From Alitta virens (taxonomy: Eukaryota; Annelida; Polychaeta; Phyllodocida; Nereididae): 64,000 nucleotides of DNA. Location of the stretch: assembly GCA_932294295.1 (NCBI GenBank), contig OW028581.1, positions 39,867,495-39,931,494 on the forward strand, written 5' to 3'. The position numbers and the translations under genes were made by a program. Below are positions 1-11,320 of the stretch, piece by piece (positions within the stretch are counted from its first letter, which is position 1; the number at the start of each line of letters is the position of its first letter). The notes below the pieces were generated by a model. The model was not told the origin of the DNA and did no database searches. It saw only the letters and a list, made by a program, of their open reading frames with translations.

Positions 1-15
1 GTTTTTCTCAGACTA

Positions 16-204
16 TCAATCTAATTTAAGGCAGGGCGAGATTTCCACTGCTTGATATGGACCACAACCAAACAGGTCAAAGTAAGCAACTGAAGTGGCA
101 CTCTTATGATCATAAAAAGGAAGTACTCTTGCAGTACTTTCACTACAGTCTGTCAGATGCCAAGGTTTTGCTATTGTAAGTACTTTGATTCCTAATTGCT
201 TCAC
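16..204 (-). CDS. Possible terminal coding exon of an unknown gene (doubtful)
   Basis: A 62-codon open stretch on the minus strand ending at a stop near base 16. Its composition is balanced, with several Cys, Trp and Pro residues and no low complexity, which is unlike most chance ORFs in this AT-rich DNA. AG dinucleotides that could act as acceptors lie just upstream on the minus strand (around 195-215). I recognise no domain, and the rest of the gene would have to lie upstream on the minus strand. It could equally be a chance ORF; RNA evidence would decide. Confidence 0.2.
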   Translation of the reverse strand: MKQLGIKVLTIAKPWHLTDCSESTARVLPFYDHKSATSVAYFDLFGCGPYQAVEISPCLKLD

Positions 205-1482
205 TTATCTAATTATTCACAGAACAGTTAAAATGAGATCGAGACCTTTTGGATTTTGTAGCATCAAATTATTGATCAATAATGATGAATACTCTGCTTT
301 AATTTTGCATTTTTACATATTGCCCCCAATAAACCATTAACCAATAATGCACACTACAGTGCTCTTGTTTTGTTACATTGTGTGAACAAGATTTTATTTA
401 CCTGTTGATATCAATTAATTTTTAAGTTATGACTATTACATACATAATTAGGTTTTGGGTCTAATTGTAAGCTATTCTAATTTCAACAAGACTTTTAAGA
501 TGGTTGTATTTCCACAGTACAGAGCCATGTTATAGTCTCAATCTAAGTAAGCAACAGAACACAAACATATAGTCACTCAGGAAGCTATTTAGTTTGTGGC
601 ACAAATTGACCTCTTAGAAAGCGTCTGCTTATACAAGAGTAGGCAGTATGCAAAAGATTTATGCATCATGCAGATCATTAAAAAATTAAGCCATCGATTC
701 AACAGACCACAAAACCATGTTAGCATGAAGGACATTATACTGTCTGACTGGGATACCTATTGATTCACTGAAGCATGCATAGCACATTATAGTATATTGA
801 AGATATTGAGGTAGGCTAAGCACCATGGAACATAATGCATTTATACATTGGAGTATTTCTTATGAGTTCTTATTATTTAAATATGCATTTGTGCTGACTA
901 GATGCTTGTTAAATCATTACAATGTGAATACAAGCTTCACTTTAGCTGGTTTGGCAGCATATCGGCAAATTCATATGTCACAAAATGGGTGTTAACAATA
1001 TAGAATGCCTAGAAACCTTATATAATAGGTGTTAATGCATCACTTCATATGCCTGTTAGACATCAATTTTTGACAATTCTGACTACACTTTCTTGCTGAC
1101 ACTTTTTCGTTTTTGGGGCAGGTTTATGTAGTCTCAGAACTACTATTAAATTGTGAAAATCACTAATATATGTGTTTTCAGATAAACTATGCAACAGATT
1201 TCTTCGTAGATAAAACTAAAACCATTTCCTAAAATGTTGCCTGAGAACGTTGAAAGTATCCAACTGATTTTACTGATAGACGCCAAATAACAACATACTA
1301 TATATATAAGATATTGTAAAATTTACAGTAATTTTCCATAATGTTTCTCAATAAACATATTGTTCAAATAACTGTCATACACTTATACTATAAAAATCAC
1401 TTGATATTTTTTCAGAAATCTGCTGCATGAATATTCTCAGGGCTCAATTAAGATTTTGACTTTGACCTAGATATTATGCAAG
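205..1482. other. Intergenic/5' flank, nothing recognised
   Basis: AT-rich DNA without a convincing ORF, RNA gene or transposon end. It directly precedes the first coding exon of the KY-RING gene and so probably contains its promoter and 5' UTR. The start codon itself lies in the sequence AAGATGGCG, the core of a YY1-type site. I see no clear TATA box at a plausible distance. Confidence 0.5.
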
Positions 1483-4400
1483 ATGGCGACACCATCATAC
1501 TTCACCCCTCAAAAGAAGTCAGATTCAGGTCGACCACCCCCAGCACCACCTAGGGTGTCCAAGCGTCAGATATATACCGATCCTAGTTTCTTCGAAGAAG
1601 TTGATGACCATGCTATTGCTGTAAGTTTTCGTAAATGTAAATCCAGAATGCTTCTAGATAATCCCACTAGGTGGCTACAGCAGAATGCTGCACTCCTATT
1701 GGTTGCAGAGGTAGGCGTCCTTGTTTATGACTGGCTGAAGCAAAGTGACTCCGAGCTGCAGTATTTCTTATGTATTTTAATGAATATTTCACATCTCATA
1801 GTTTAATGAATTGTGTTGATTTTATATGGAAAGTTATGTTTATTGAATCATTAGGGAAAGCAAAATGAGTAATGGCAACCGAACAGAGACGTATGGAGTG
1901 TCAAAGTTTGAGGTGTTTATGTGAAAAAAGTTTTATTTGGATAATCTACAGAGTAGTACCCAGTTTATCTGACCTGATTTGCTATATTGTCTGTTATGTT
2001 ATGAATGTCATTTAATCGTGAGAGTCCTGCAATTGTTTGCAAATATAAGATTATATGAATATCTTCTCCATTTTGTATTCTGTGTTTAGCTTTGTTCATT
2101 GAATTTACGATAGTGCTAAAAAGAATATTCATTTTAGTGAAGAAAAGCCCTACAGCATTCACTTGGTTGAATATTCTCTGTCAGGTTGCCAAGGTGGGCT
2201 ATAGGACCTTCAGGGACTTAATATGGAACCTTGTGTTCAAGAAAGACTACAATGAGTTACAAAAAGCCAGGTGAGAATTCGATATTGGCTAAAAATAGTC
2301 AACATGGCTGCTGGGAAGTGTAATGCTCTGATTGTTCTCCAAAAAAAAAAAAAAAAGGGAGTAAAACAGTCCTCCTTTAACACTAAGCTAGAGTTTTCTT
2401 TTGGCGTGTATATATTATGTTTATAATAATGTTTATAGAAGATGCGATCGTTTTAGAGTATTTTTTTGGCTTCCATTTTGTTGGTGGTATTGGTAGTTAT
2501 CTAGGCTAATATGAGGTTGACGTAAACAAAATAGTATGACGGCAAGTTACAAACTCTCATCCATTGATGAGAATAACCTCCAACTAACAACCATTTTATT
2601 CCTTTGCAGAGCAATCTTTCGATGGATGACCATGAAAAAAAGCCACGTGTATTCATTTGATGGGATGAAGGCAAACTCCCCTGATGCTGTGATGCAGGGT
2701 TTCAGGAATGGCGTCACAGTCCATTCTCGTGCTTTGGAATGCTTGGCATTGTGAGTGCTTTGAAAGTTATTTACCCTATGGTACTTAGCTGATGCTGATC
2801 GGAAGCTGTATTTTATTGATGTGATCAACAACACAGTCACGTTACATCCAATAAACAAAGCACAAAGAGGGATTGAGATATTAGAAAATAAATGCTGCTC
2901 AGATGCAACACCAATTAATATTGAATAAAATAATTTACAAAAGATAACACCTAATTTGTTACGGTGCCTAATTGTGATTTGTCAGATTACAATCAGTATT
3001 ATTTGTTATTGCAAACTCTCCTCGTAAAAATAATGAAGTGGCAATGTTTCATGCATAATGGAAAGAAAATAGGGAAAATATACGTGCATCATCTTCCCGA
3101 TGTATATCCCCCAAATCATCTAATTCTGATTGTCAGAAATTTTCTAGACAAGACAATAAAACAATTTCTAGTTTAAATGTTTTTTTCTGCAGACATGCTG
3201 GCCTGCACTGCATTGTCTTGAATGGCTGGGCCAAAGCAGCGGCCTACAAGGCTGGGTCATCCATCACAGGTGGATTGGCCAACCACAGCTGGAATGCAGT
3301 CCACATCAGTGGCAACTGGAGGTTCATGGAGGGCAATTGGGCAGCAAGGTATGGCTAGTTTTTATCTTTTGGTTAATAGAATTGAAAATAACTAATTTTG
3401 GCAATTAAACAAGAATACAGCATGATATTTTGTATTTTTTTTGGCATGATAAATTTAAAATTATTACATGTTCTATATATGTGTTAAATTTGCCAGGAGA
3501 CCCAAAGAACCTCAGTGGGTTTTGTTAGGGGCCACCTTAAATTGATGCAATATTAATATTATAATAATAGAAAAAAATAAATGAAAAATTTAATAATAAT
3601 AATAGTATAAGTTAAAAAAAAAATAGAAAGGAGAGAGTAATAATAATAATATAAATAATAATGATAATAATATATGACAAACGATTTAACAGTAGAGATC
3701 AAATTTCTATTATAAGAAAAATAATAAGACAAATACAAATATTTACATTGAATAAATAATAATGGCTGATGAATGATGATGGACTGTGGACTTGTATTGT
3801 CATGATTTAAGAAGGCTATTGGTTTGTTTCTTGGCTACATGCAGAGCAAGTTTTTGCATAGCATATTAATGGTTATTGCGACAGGAAATGGTTCTTTAAT
3901 TATTTGGAGAATTTTTTCGATGATAGTGGATATGCTCAAGCAGTGAAACGGGTAGTTGGTTCCAGGAGGTAGTTGTAATTTATTGATCGTTTGGATGGTT
4001 CATGATTTATGGTTTGGATATAAATATTGTTTTGCTGTCGCGTATGGTGGTCATGTCTGTTGCCTGTTGTTCGAACTTGATCACTAAAATATGTTGGGAG
4101 AATATTTTTTATTTTTTTATGGTAAAGTTTGCAGCAGGACGTTTGGTATATGTCATCAATTGTAAGTGATTTCATTTTCATTTTCAATAATGTACCAGAA
4201 TGACTGTTATACTTCGCTTAACAAGTTAAGCGTATTGATTTCTTTTGGAGAGTCTTGATTCGTTTTATTTCAGGAATTCTTAAATTTCCCCAGGCTGTGA
4301 TGGCTTATTGAATATGTGGTAAAATCAGGGATACATATATTGTTTTTAGAGTATAGTTAGGCAGCTTGTGTTTAAGCTTGCACAACACACCATTTAACTT

Positions 4401-7400
4401 CGCAATTTGGCTTGCTTTTTGTGATAAATGTGTTTTCCAGGTCATTTTGGAATCTTAGTTTACACCTAAGAATTTCACTGATCTTACTTCTGCTATTTTC
4501 TCATTATTCATTTCTATGTTTATGTTGGTTTGTGCTGCTAACTGCTTTGGACGTTTAAAGATAATGTAATTGTTTTTTTTCTTTATTTAATGATAATTTA
4601 TTTGTTTGAAACCAGGTATTTATGTCATTTAAATTTAGATTAATTTCAGGTATGAGAAGGTCCATATTTTCACCTGTGAATAAAAAATTTGTGTCGTCTA
4701 CAAAGAGTATCATATGATGGTTGCTATTTGCTTTATTTAGGTAATTTAAATATATTAGGAATAGCAGGGGTCCTAAAATAGACCCCTGCGGGACGCCACA
4801 AGTAACTGTTTCTCTATTTGAACATGTATTGTTGTAGTTTACGAACTGTATTCTATTGTGAAGATAACTAGAAAACCATTGTAATGTAATACCTCTAATG
4901 CCGTAATAATTAAGTTTCTGTAGTAGGATGTTATGATTTATTGTATTGAAAGCTTTTGCTAAGTCGAGAAAGATGCCTAAACAGTGTTTATTGTTTGTCA
5001 GTGCTTTTACTATTTTGTCTTGCATTTCTAATCTTGCTAACTCAATAGATCAGTTTTCACGGAAACCAAATTATAAGGGCGAGAGTATGTTGTGTTGAAC
5101 TATGAATTTATAGAGTCTTCCATGCACACGTTTTTCAAGGATTTTGGAGAAAGTCGGAAGAAGTGATATGGGCCTGTAGTTTTTGAACAAAGTAGGATAA
5201 TTTGATTTATAAATGGGAAGTACTTTAGATAATTACATTTCAGTTGGAAAAACTCCCTTTTCAAAAGACAGATGTGATGTGTGTTAGTGACTGTGCTATT
5301 GCATTCAGTGAGCAGGATTTTAGAAATGTTGGACTTATGTCATTGTATCCACTACTGGATTTTGCTTTTAGAAGCTTAATAATTGTAACTATTTCCTCAG
5401 GTGTTGTTGGTTGTAAGCAAAAGCTATTAACTATATTATTGTGAGGAAGGAAATCCGTGATTGATGCTTTGGTTAGTGGAATTTGTTCAGCTAGTGTTCA
5501 TCATTATATTTGAAGTAATTTTTGGAAGTCAGACTTATATCGTTTTTGATTGAGTAATTTGTTGATATTTTTCCAGGTTTCTTTTACATTCTTTTTACAT
5601 TCATCGAATTTCTTGTGCCAGTGAAGTTTCTTTGCATTTCTAATTACAGCTTCATAGATTTTTTTGTATGTGGTATATTGTGCATGGGCGTTTTTGTAGT
5701 TATGTTAATTTTTTTCTTTTCTAAATTTGGCATGCAATTTATCTTTGGTTTTTAGTGAAGTAAGGATCCCTATTCTTATCCAAGTGTTTCTTTTATGTAT
5801 TTGTCGAATCTCTTTTTTATTAATGGCATGTGTATGTTTCTAAGCATAACGATTTTTTTATTTAGGAATATTTCATAAGCCAAGGATGGGTCATTGCACG
5901 CATATACATTAGAAAAGTCAGTAGATTCAAGTGCCATGTTGAAGTTCTGCATAGATTGATTGTTTATTTTTCTATATTTTATGTAACGTGATTGTATATT
6001 AAGTTTTGTTTCTTTTTTTAGCACACAAATGTTTGGGAAGTGATCACTTACATCGTTGTTATTGTACCAGCGTGTATCATTAGTTTTTAGCAGGTCAATA
6101 TTAAAGTCTCCAACTATAAATATCCTTGTTTTCTCTGCTAAAAGTTTCAAGGAGGGATTTCATATGACATTCAAATACAGAAATGTTATTGTTACTCGGA
6201 GAGCGATATACAGTACCAATTATAGTATTCTTTTTGCTATTTGATTGTGATATCACTTCAATGAAAAGACAATCATATTCACCATTTGTTTCACTAGGAA
6301 ATGACAAGTCTGGTTTTGCTGCAAATGATAGATCTTCTTTCACATAAATCGCTATGCCTCCTCGTTCTATCCTAGTGTTCAAAATGTAGCAATTCTTCTA
6401 ATTGACCATTTGCCCAAGTTTCAGTAAAAGTTAGGATGTCACATGAGTAGTTGGTTGATTCTTTAATATTTTGCAAGAATAAGTCAAAGTTTGACTTGTT
6501 TTTGACCAGTCTTCGAGCATTTGCATTTAAATACAGATAAATTATTGCTATTTAGTGAACTCAACCATATCTCAAGGGAGGCAAGATCACAGTAGCATAA
6601 ATTTTCTATTAAAGGCATATCATAGTCATTTGTTGGATTGTCGTAAATTATGTCTTTTAGAGTCATAGTGCTATTTGTAGGTATAACTGTTGGAAGCATA
6701 ACTAGATTTGGAGACCAATAGCAAATGGACAGAAAATGAGTCTTTATATCTAAACATGGTTGGGGACAAGTCATTTGAGTGAAAGAAGAGTATGTATGAC
6801 ATCATTCAGGTGGTTTTTAACATATTTGCAGGTGAGACACCCACAATATGTCTAGGTCAGGGGATATTTGAATGAGTAGGGGTACGTCAGACATAAGGAG
6901 AATGAACAATGAGTACTTTGCATGATCAAGAGTGATAATTGCTATAAAAGTATTGATATAAGTGCAATGGTATTGGAATTCATATCAATATGATAGTGAG
7001 CTTGAGTTTACAGCTGCAGTAATACAGTTTCAGAGGACAACAGCTTGCAAACTATTGCTGTATTACAGTTCTCAGTGACAACAACATTTAGATGTCCATA
7101 GATAATTTAATGTTCATTTTGCAGTTTTTGTAAGGCATCAGAAGCACATTTCTGAATTTTATCAAAGCTTTTTGGGCCGGAGTGCTAGCGCACAATTCAC
7201 TTGGAAGTTCATTCATTCTTCGCATGCTATGCTTTCTTCGCATGCCATGCTTTCGTATGGTTTAACAATGTTAGTTGATTGGTCAGTTAACAACTTGATT
7301 GGTAAGTGTAAGTGCACATCTTAGTTGATGCACTGTTGGTGAAATTAAACTGGATAGATTCCAGAAGTTGCGTTGTATTCCAGAATTTGAGTTTAGGTGT

Positions 7401-10400
7401 GGAACATTACAGCCAAAATTTAATGAATTGGAAAAAAATCGTATAATCTTGGAAACTAAATGTCAGAGGATGCCATGTGAGTTCAGGACTCTTATTGGTT
7501 GAGTGACTGCCTTAACCAATTTGAGTCCTGGGTCACATGACATCTTAGCTTCTTCCAAGACTATAAGATTTGTTTCCAAGTCAATGAATTTGGCTGTAAA
7601 CTGTGAAACTAACAACTGTTGATAAGCTGTTTTCCATACTTGTTTCAGGTCTAATGCTGAATATGAAGACTTCTACTTCATCCCTGATCCAGACCAGTTC
7701 ATCTACAGCCATTTTCCTGAGGACTCTGCTTGGCAACTCTGCAGTCCTGTTAGGAGCAAGGCAGAGTAAGAACATTCTAAATCGACTTTAAACATCAATG
7801 TATTCTATTGCTACATGTAGCCCAAGACACTCTTCCTGACGACACTGCTGTTTGACTGTTGGGCATATTATGATGTTTATAGTGAGTCACCATTGGTTGC
7901 AATTGCCAGCGCTCATAACAAATGCCCGACAGTAGACAAGAGTGCCTGAAGGAACAGAAGAAGCTCGGACAAGGCCACAAGAAGGAAAACATTGCAAAAA
8001 AGAATAAATTTAAGACTTTGACATACTAATCAACGTTATGTAGATGAAAAATATACAAAGCAGACTGAAATAATTTTTGCATCCATAAGCAGTTTTTGTC
8101 CAAGAGAATTACAAGTCTAAACGGACACCTGTGTGGTTAGACAGGACCTAAACTGTTAAATCATATGAAAGCATTAAACCATATTTAAGCATTGTTAAAC
8201 CATACGAAAGCATGGCATGCGAAGAATGAATGAACTTCCGAGTGAATTGTGCGCAAATTGCCGGCATTTCAGGAAAATCAGCATGCAATTTGCACGAATT
8301 TGAAACCTCGAACACTCAAGGGGATGTCCCTTTTAAATTTTCATATTACCATGCAGGACCTTTTTTTGTTCCTCCAGATTTGACGAGTACCCCGTAGCTG
8401 AATCTGGCTTCTTCAACATAGGCATGAAGTTCCTCCAACAGAACCAAGGCATCATCTTCACTCACAATGGCATCCTGGTCTTAACACTTGGGTTGACTCA
8501 ACCCACAGCCTTAATATTCAAAGTGAAATATGGAGACCATGGCCAAGAAACTATGCAGGGAATGTCACTGAAGAGGTAGGAAAAATAAAATGGCTTACAG
8601 TACTAAAAGATTCAACCATTTGGTAATTTCAGTTACTGAATTTACGGCCCACCCATCGAATCTCGTATTTTAATTCAATTCAATTGATTAACATAAATAT
8701 GCAAGTGTACAGTTCACCAATTGTATACACTATACAGGTTTGTAGCACAGGAGACCACTGAGCAAAGAGTGAGTTTTTATGTTCGCGCCCCGCAGAATGG
8801 CACTTACTACCTGACCATCTATGCCCAGCATATTCCAAGGAGTCTGAAACTGAAACAGTTGTATGACGACATGTGCACATACAAGGTATAAAGTACTTTT
8901 TAATAATAATAATCTTCTGGAGATAAAACAAAGTGGCCACAAAAACTAAATCTGCTGACATAGTGCTGTGTCAATTATAAAGGAGCTCTCTGACCGTACA
9001 ATGTCAAACTTACAACAATTTCTAAAGAATAATTGTTTAATGCATTCAGATCATCTGTGACAACGCAGTGCCTGGTGTCAAGCCATTTCCGGAGTGTGCA
9101 AACAGCAGCTATGGTCCAGGTGTATGCCTTAAACAGTATGGTCTAACTTCTTCTCAGGATAAAGGCATATTGAAGGTTTCTAGTAGCAGCTTTTCAGTTG
9201 TTCTAAAAAAATCCCGTCCAGTAAAATTCCTTGTTCGCTTGCGAAATGAGGCGTTGTCTGATCAGGTGTTGGAGAAGGCAGTAACTGTCGAAGAACAGGA
9301 CAGCCAGGTTACGATTAAATGCAATCTGCCAGATCGTGGTGAATATGGACTTGCTATTTATGCAAATGAACCAGGAAAAGGAAGTGATACATACACTCAC
9401 ATTTGCCAATACCTTTTGCCATACAACAATCAAGACCTGAAATCCATATACGGTGAAGTCTACGACCATCACTACTCAATCGAACTTGTCCGTTACAACT
9501 ATTCTCCAGATGTCTATGTGGCTTTGGCAGGTGAACCTTATCAGGCAGGACCTTCAGGTAGGAGTCTGATTTGATGATACTGTTATGAAGGTACTGTTGT
9601 GCTATGGTAACTGTTATGATGGTACTGTTGTGCTATGGCAACTGTTGTGATAGTACTGTTGTGCTATGGTAACTGTTATGATGGTACTGTTGTGCTATGG
9701 TAACTGTTATGATGGTACTGTTGTGCTATGGTAACTGTTATGATGGTACTGTTGTGCTATGGTAACTGTTATGATGGTACTGTTGTGCTATGGTAACTGT
9801 TATGATGGTACTGTTGTGCTATGGCAACTGTTAGGAGGTATGCTATGACAACTATTATGGATGGTAGCATGATAATGAAAAAAAAAGAAGAAAAAACAAC
9901 AGCACAGTTCAAAACCTAAGGAACCATAATTATATCCAAGTTTATAAATATAGCACTGAGCTTTTGCTGCACCCAAATATTTCCAAGAAAATTTGAAATT
10001 ATATTGTGAACTCTTTGGAAGTCACAAAAGCAGTAAATATATTTCATGCATTAAATTATTTGATGACATTAATTTCACAGAACAACGTTTGCCTGTAGTC
10101 AACTCACAAGTGGAGGTACAAAGCGCCCCTCCACCCCGTGCCGTCACCAGCAGCGGCCAATCTGAATCAATTCGAAGTGTTATCCAATCGCTGGAAGAAG
10201 GATTACAGCTTAAACGGCTTAGCACACAGAGAGCACCTTCTGCTGCAAGAACACCTCCTGTTCCATCAAGTACAACTGCTGTATCAAGCCCTATCTCAGC
10301 TCCATGCAGGTTATGATAATAAGATAAGATAAGATACAATAATATTTTATTTGAAGTTGGTGGTGAATAAAAACCATACTCTGCTATGCAGAAAATCAAT

Positions 10401-11320
10401 GTTAACAGTAGCTAGTACAGCAAGACTCGCTGACGTGGGGCTGTCAAAAAATTAGTCATAACCAGGTATTGTTAAATGAAGGTCTAGTTTAAATGATAAA
10501 AACCTTGTAACAAAGTATATATATGTGTTATGAAATCTTCAATCTGTTATGTAAATGTTTGCTGCAGTAATCCTGAAGGAGAATCACGAGCTGAACCATC
10601 CTCATCATCTGTAACTTCACCAATGGGAAGATTTACTTGTCCCATTTGTTTTGAGGATGATAAACAGGTAATTATTTAGAAAATATCATAATCTTTCAAT
10701 TAAGATAAACTTTGGCCCACCACATAAGTTAATTCTGTCAGCTCAAAGTTAATTGCAATAGTAGAAATAAAGACTTGCCAGAAGTATAGAGATAATAAAT
10801 TAAAAGATAAGATTTTATTTACAGTCGGAGATGACATATAAAATAAATAACACAAGCTATGAAGCTTTTGACCGACAATAAAAGCAACAAAAACAAGATG
10901 AAAAGGTGGAATATTAGCAGATGAAATATGAGGTGAATTACCTGGTACTGATAATGATTTCGATTATAAGAAATTCATTGAATTACTTCCAAGTCCTTAT
11001 GATAGTCTGGTGGGTTTTGCTCAAAGCCTTTTTCAGCAGGCCATTACATTTTGACTCACTCGTTACTAGTCGTTAGTAGTGTATGACCATTCAAATTATT
11101 TCCAGATGTTCTATATAACCAGGGAATTATGTCATTATTGTTAATCCATTGTTTCCTTTACATCTTTCAGATTCAGAATGACAGGAGGAAGTTAATGTCC
11201 ACCACATGTGGCCACATTTTCTGCGAAACTTGCATCAATGGTGTTCTGGAAAGCCAACAAAGATGTCCCACATGCAGGAACTCCCTCAGCCGAACCGATA
11301 TTCACCCAATATATCTGTAG
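1483..11320 (+). CDS. KY/hillarin transglutaminase-like protein with C-terminal RNF4-like RING finger, 11 exons, 656 aa
   Basis: Exons, read from GT/AG sites: 1483-1620, 2185-2270, 2610-2750, 3193-3348, 7649-7765, 8378-8575, 8738-8885, 9050-9557, 10081-10309, 10568-10667, 11171-11320. Every junction keeps phase and the sum is 1,971 nt. Residues 1-46 are Pro-rich. Exons 2-4 form the transglutaminase-like core, with KARAIFRWM, NHSWNAVHISGNW and a degenerate MEGNWAA where the family usually has an Asp. Exons 5-8 are the beta-rich KY domains (DPDQFIYSHFP, WQL). Exon 9 is a Ser/Pro linker. Exons 10-11 encode a C3HC4 RING: CPIC, CGHIFCETC, CPTCR, HPIYL, very like RNF4. KY proteins act at muscle and cytoskeletal structures; RNF4 is a SUMO-targeted E3 ligase. 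The active-site Cys of the KY family (GVC) appears as Thr (GVT), so the core is probably a pseudoenzyme and the RING the active part. A cDNA spanning exons 8-11 would confirm the fusion. Confidence 0.85.
1655..1890 (+). repeat. Dispersed repeat copy in intron 1 (paired with 39,605-39,850)
   Basis: The stretch with AGGTGGCTA..., CTATTGG, GACTGGCTGAAGCAAAGTG, GCAGTATTT, ATTTTAATG, AAGTTAT and AAAGCAAAATGAGTAA reappears in the same order at 39,605-39,850, with scattered substitutions. Two diverged copies in one window imply a high-copy SINE- or MITE-like family. No internal RNA polymerase III boxes or clear termini were recognised. Confidence 0.6.
3936..4187 (-). pseudogene. LINE ORF2 C-terminal fragment
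   Basis: An 83-codon minus-strand remnant with the pattern KIKNILPTYFSDQ then HDHHTRQQN. This matches the conserved C-terminal region downstream of the RT in Jockey-superfamily LINEs; compare LLPDYFLTNLSDDYQHEHFTR in the better-preserved LINE at 58.8 kb of this window. It is out of frame with the RT fragment further upstream. Confidence 0.65.
4555..5025 (-). pseudogene. LINE reverse transcriptase fragment
   Basis: A 156-codon stretch with the RT signature blocks LGIFLDLAKAFNTINH, GVPQGSILGPLLFLIYLN and the catalytic box as FVDDTNF. This is the palm of a CR1/L2-like non-LTR RT. It lacks a start and continues neither upstream nor downstream in frame. The first position of the YADD box is Phe and the second Val, as in some functional LINE RTs, so the core is not itself diagnostic of decay; the frameshifts are. 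Confidence 0.85.
5776..6382 (-). pseudogene. LINE apurinic-like endonuclease fragment (two frames)
   Basis: Two overlapping minus-strand frames. 6,382-6,101 has RGGIAIYVKEDLSF and GTVYRSPSN; 6,150-5,776 has IFIVGDFNIDLLKTND and VSDHFPNICVL. These are successive blocks of an exonuclease-endonuclease-phosphatase fold (the GDFN and SDH motifs are catalytic or metal-binding). A frameshift near 6,120-6,150 separates the frames, so this copy cannot make an active endonuclease. Confidence 0.8.
6484..6774 (-). pseudogene. LINE ORF2 N-terminal fragment
   Basis: A 96-codon minus-strand ORF immediately 5' (in LINE orientation) of the endonuclease remnant, ending in a stretch like the LSVFKCNARRL motif that opens ORF2 in CR1/L2 elements. 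The endonuclease start then continues in another frame around 6,500-6,380. It is assigned mainly from position and spacing. Confidence 0.4.
7190..7275 (+). repeat. Left arm of an inverted repeat enclosing exon 5
   Basis: GCGCACAATTCACTTGGAAG followed by TTCATTCATTCTTCGCATGC, CATGCTTTCGTATGG and TTTAACAATG. The reverse complement of nearly the same string occurs at 8,191-8,256. The left arm additionally contains a short tandem duplication of the TTCGCATGC-ATGCTTT segment. The arms lie about 0.9 kb apart, on either side of exon 5 (7,649-7,765). Confidence 0.75.
7407..7605. mobile_element. Foldback MITE 44 bp upstream of exon 5
   Basis: An almost complete palindrome. Left arm: TACAGCCAAAATTTAATGAA, TTGGAAA, GGATGCCATGTGA, GGACTCTTATTGGTT. 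Right arm: AACCAATTTGAGTCC, TCACATGACATCTT, TCCAAGACTATAAGATT, TTTCCAAGTCAATGAATTTG. The loop is about 10 nt at 7,501-7,511. No coding capacity. In the pre-mRNA it would form a long hairpin directly before the exon 5 acceptor. Confidence 0.7.
8191..8256 (-). repeat. Right arm of the inverted repeat enclosing exon 5
   Basis: CATTGTTAAACCATACGAAA then GCATGGCATGCGAAGAATGA and ATGAACTTCCGAGTGAATTG, the reverse complement of the arm at 7,190-7,275 with few mismatches. It could be two MITE copies in opposite orientation or the two TIRs of one element that spans the exon. No target duplication was identified. Confidence 0.75.
9574..9850 (+). repeat. 31-bp minisatellite in intron 8
   Basis: About eight tandem copies of a 31-bp unit, beginning GGTAACTGTTATGATGGTAC and continuing TGTTGTGCTAT, with few substitutions and some indels near the ends. 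It begins 17 bp after the exon 8 donor at 9,558. It encodes nothing and is probably length-polymorphic. Confidence 0.9.
10310..10440 (-). repeat. LINE 3'-end remnant with (AAGAT)n in intron 9
   Basis: AATAAGATAAGATAAGATAC directly after the exon 9 donor is the reverse complement of the (ATCTT)n tail found at the 3' end of the LINE at 36,562-36,585. The following ~100 bp fit a short antisense LINE 3' end. A related AAAGATAAGATTTTATTTAC stretch occurs in intron 10 near 10,800. There is no coding sequence. Confidence 0.45.
10568..11320 (+). other. RNF4-type RING finger exons (10 and 11) of the KY-RING gene
   Basis: Exon 10 (10568-10667) supplies a Ser-rich stretch and the first Cys pair (CPICFEDD). 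Exon 11 (11171-11320) supplies CGHIFCETC, CPTCR and the C-terminal HPIYL, which in RNF4 closes the RING dimer interface. The exon 9/10 junction is phase 2 and the 10/11 junction phase 0, both matching. The RING is C-terminal, as in RNF4 itself, and the stop follows immediately. The alternative is a separate RNF4-like gene with its own promoter inside exon 9 or intron 9; in-frame linkage and the absence of a stop argue for fusion. Confidence 0.85.

Larger units (their letters stand above)
3540..6860 (-). mobile_element. Decayed CR1/L2-like LINE, antisense in intron 4 of the KY-RING gene
   Basis: Read on the minus strand, the order is ORF2 N-terminus (about 6,774-6,484), APE-type endonuclease (6,382-5,776), reverse transcriptase (5,025-4,555), C-terminal region (4,187-3,936) and a simple-repeat AT-rich tail (about 3,700-3,540, ATTATT-type). 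Each part is open only over short stretches, and frameshifts and stops separate them, so the copy is dead. Antisense orientation in an intron is the better-tolerated direction because LINE poly(A) signals are then not read. Confidence 0.85.

Noticed and set aside
10022..10399. 125-codon minus-strand ORF
   Set aside because: Antisense to exon 9 of the KY-RING gene and to the intron 9 LINE tail; no domain.
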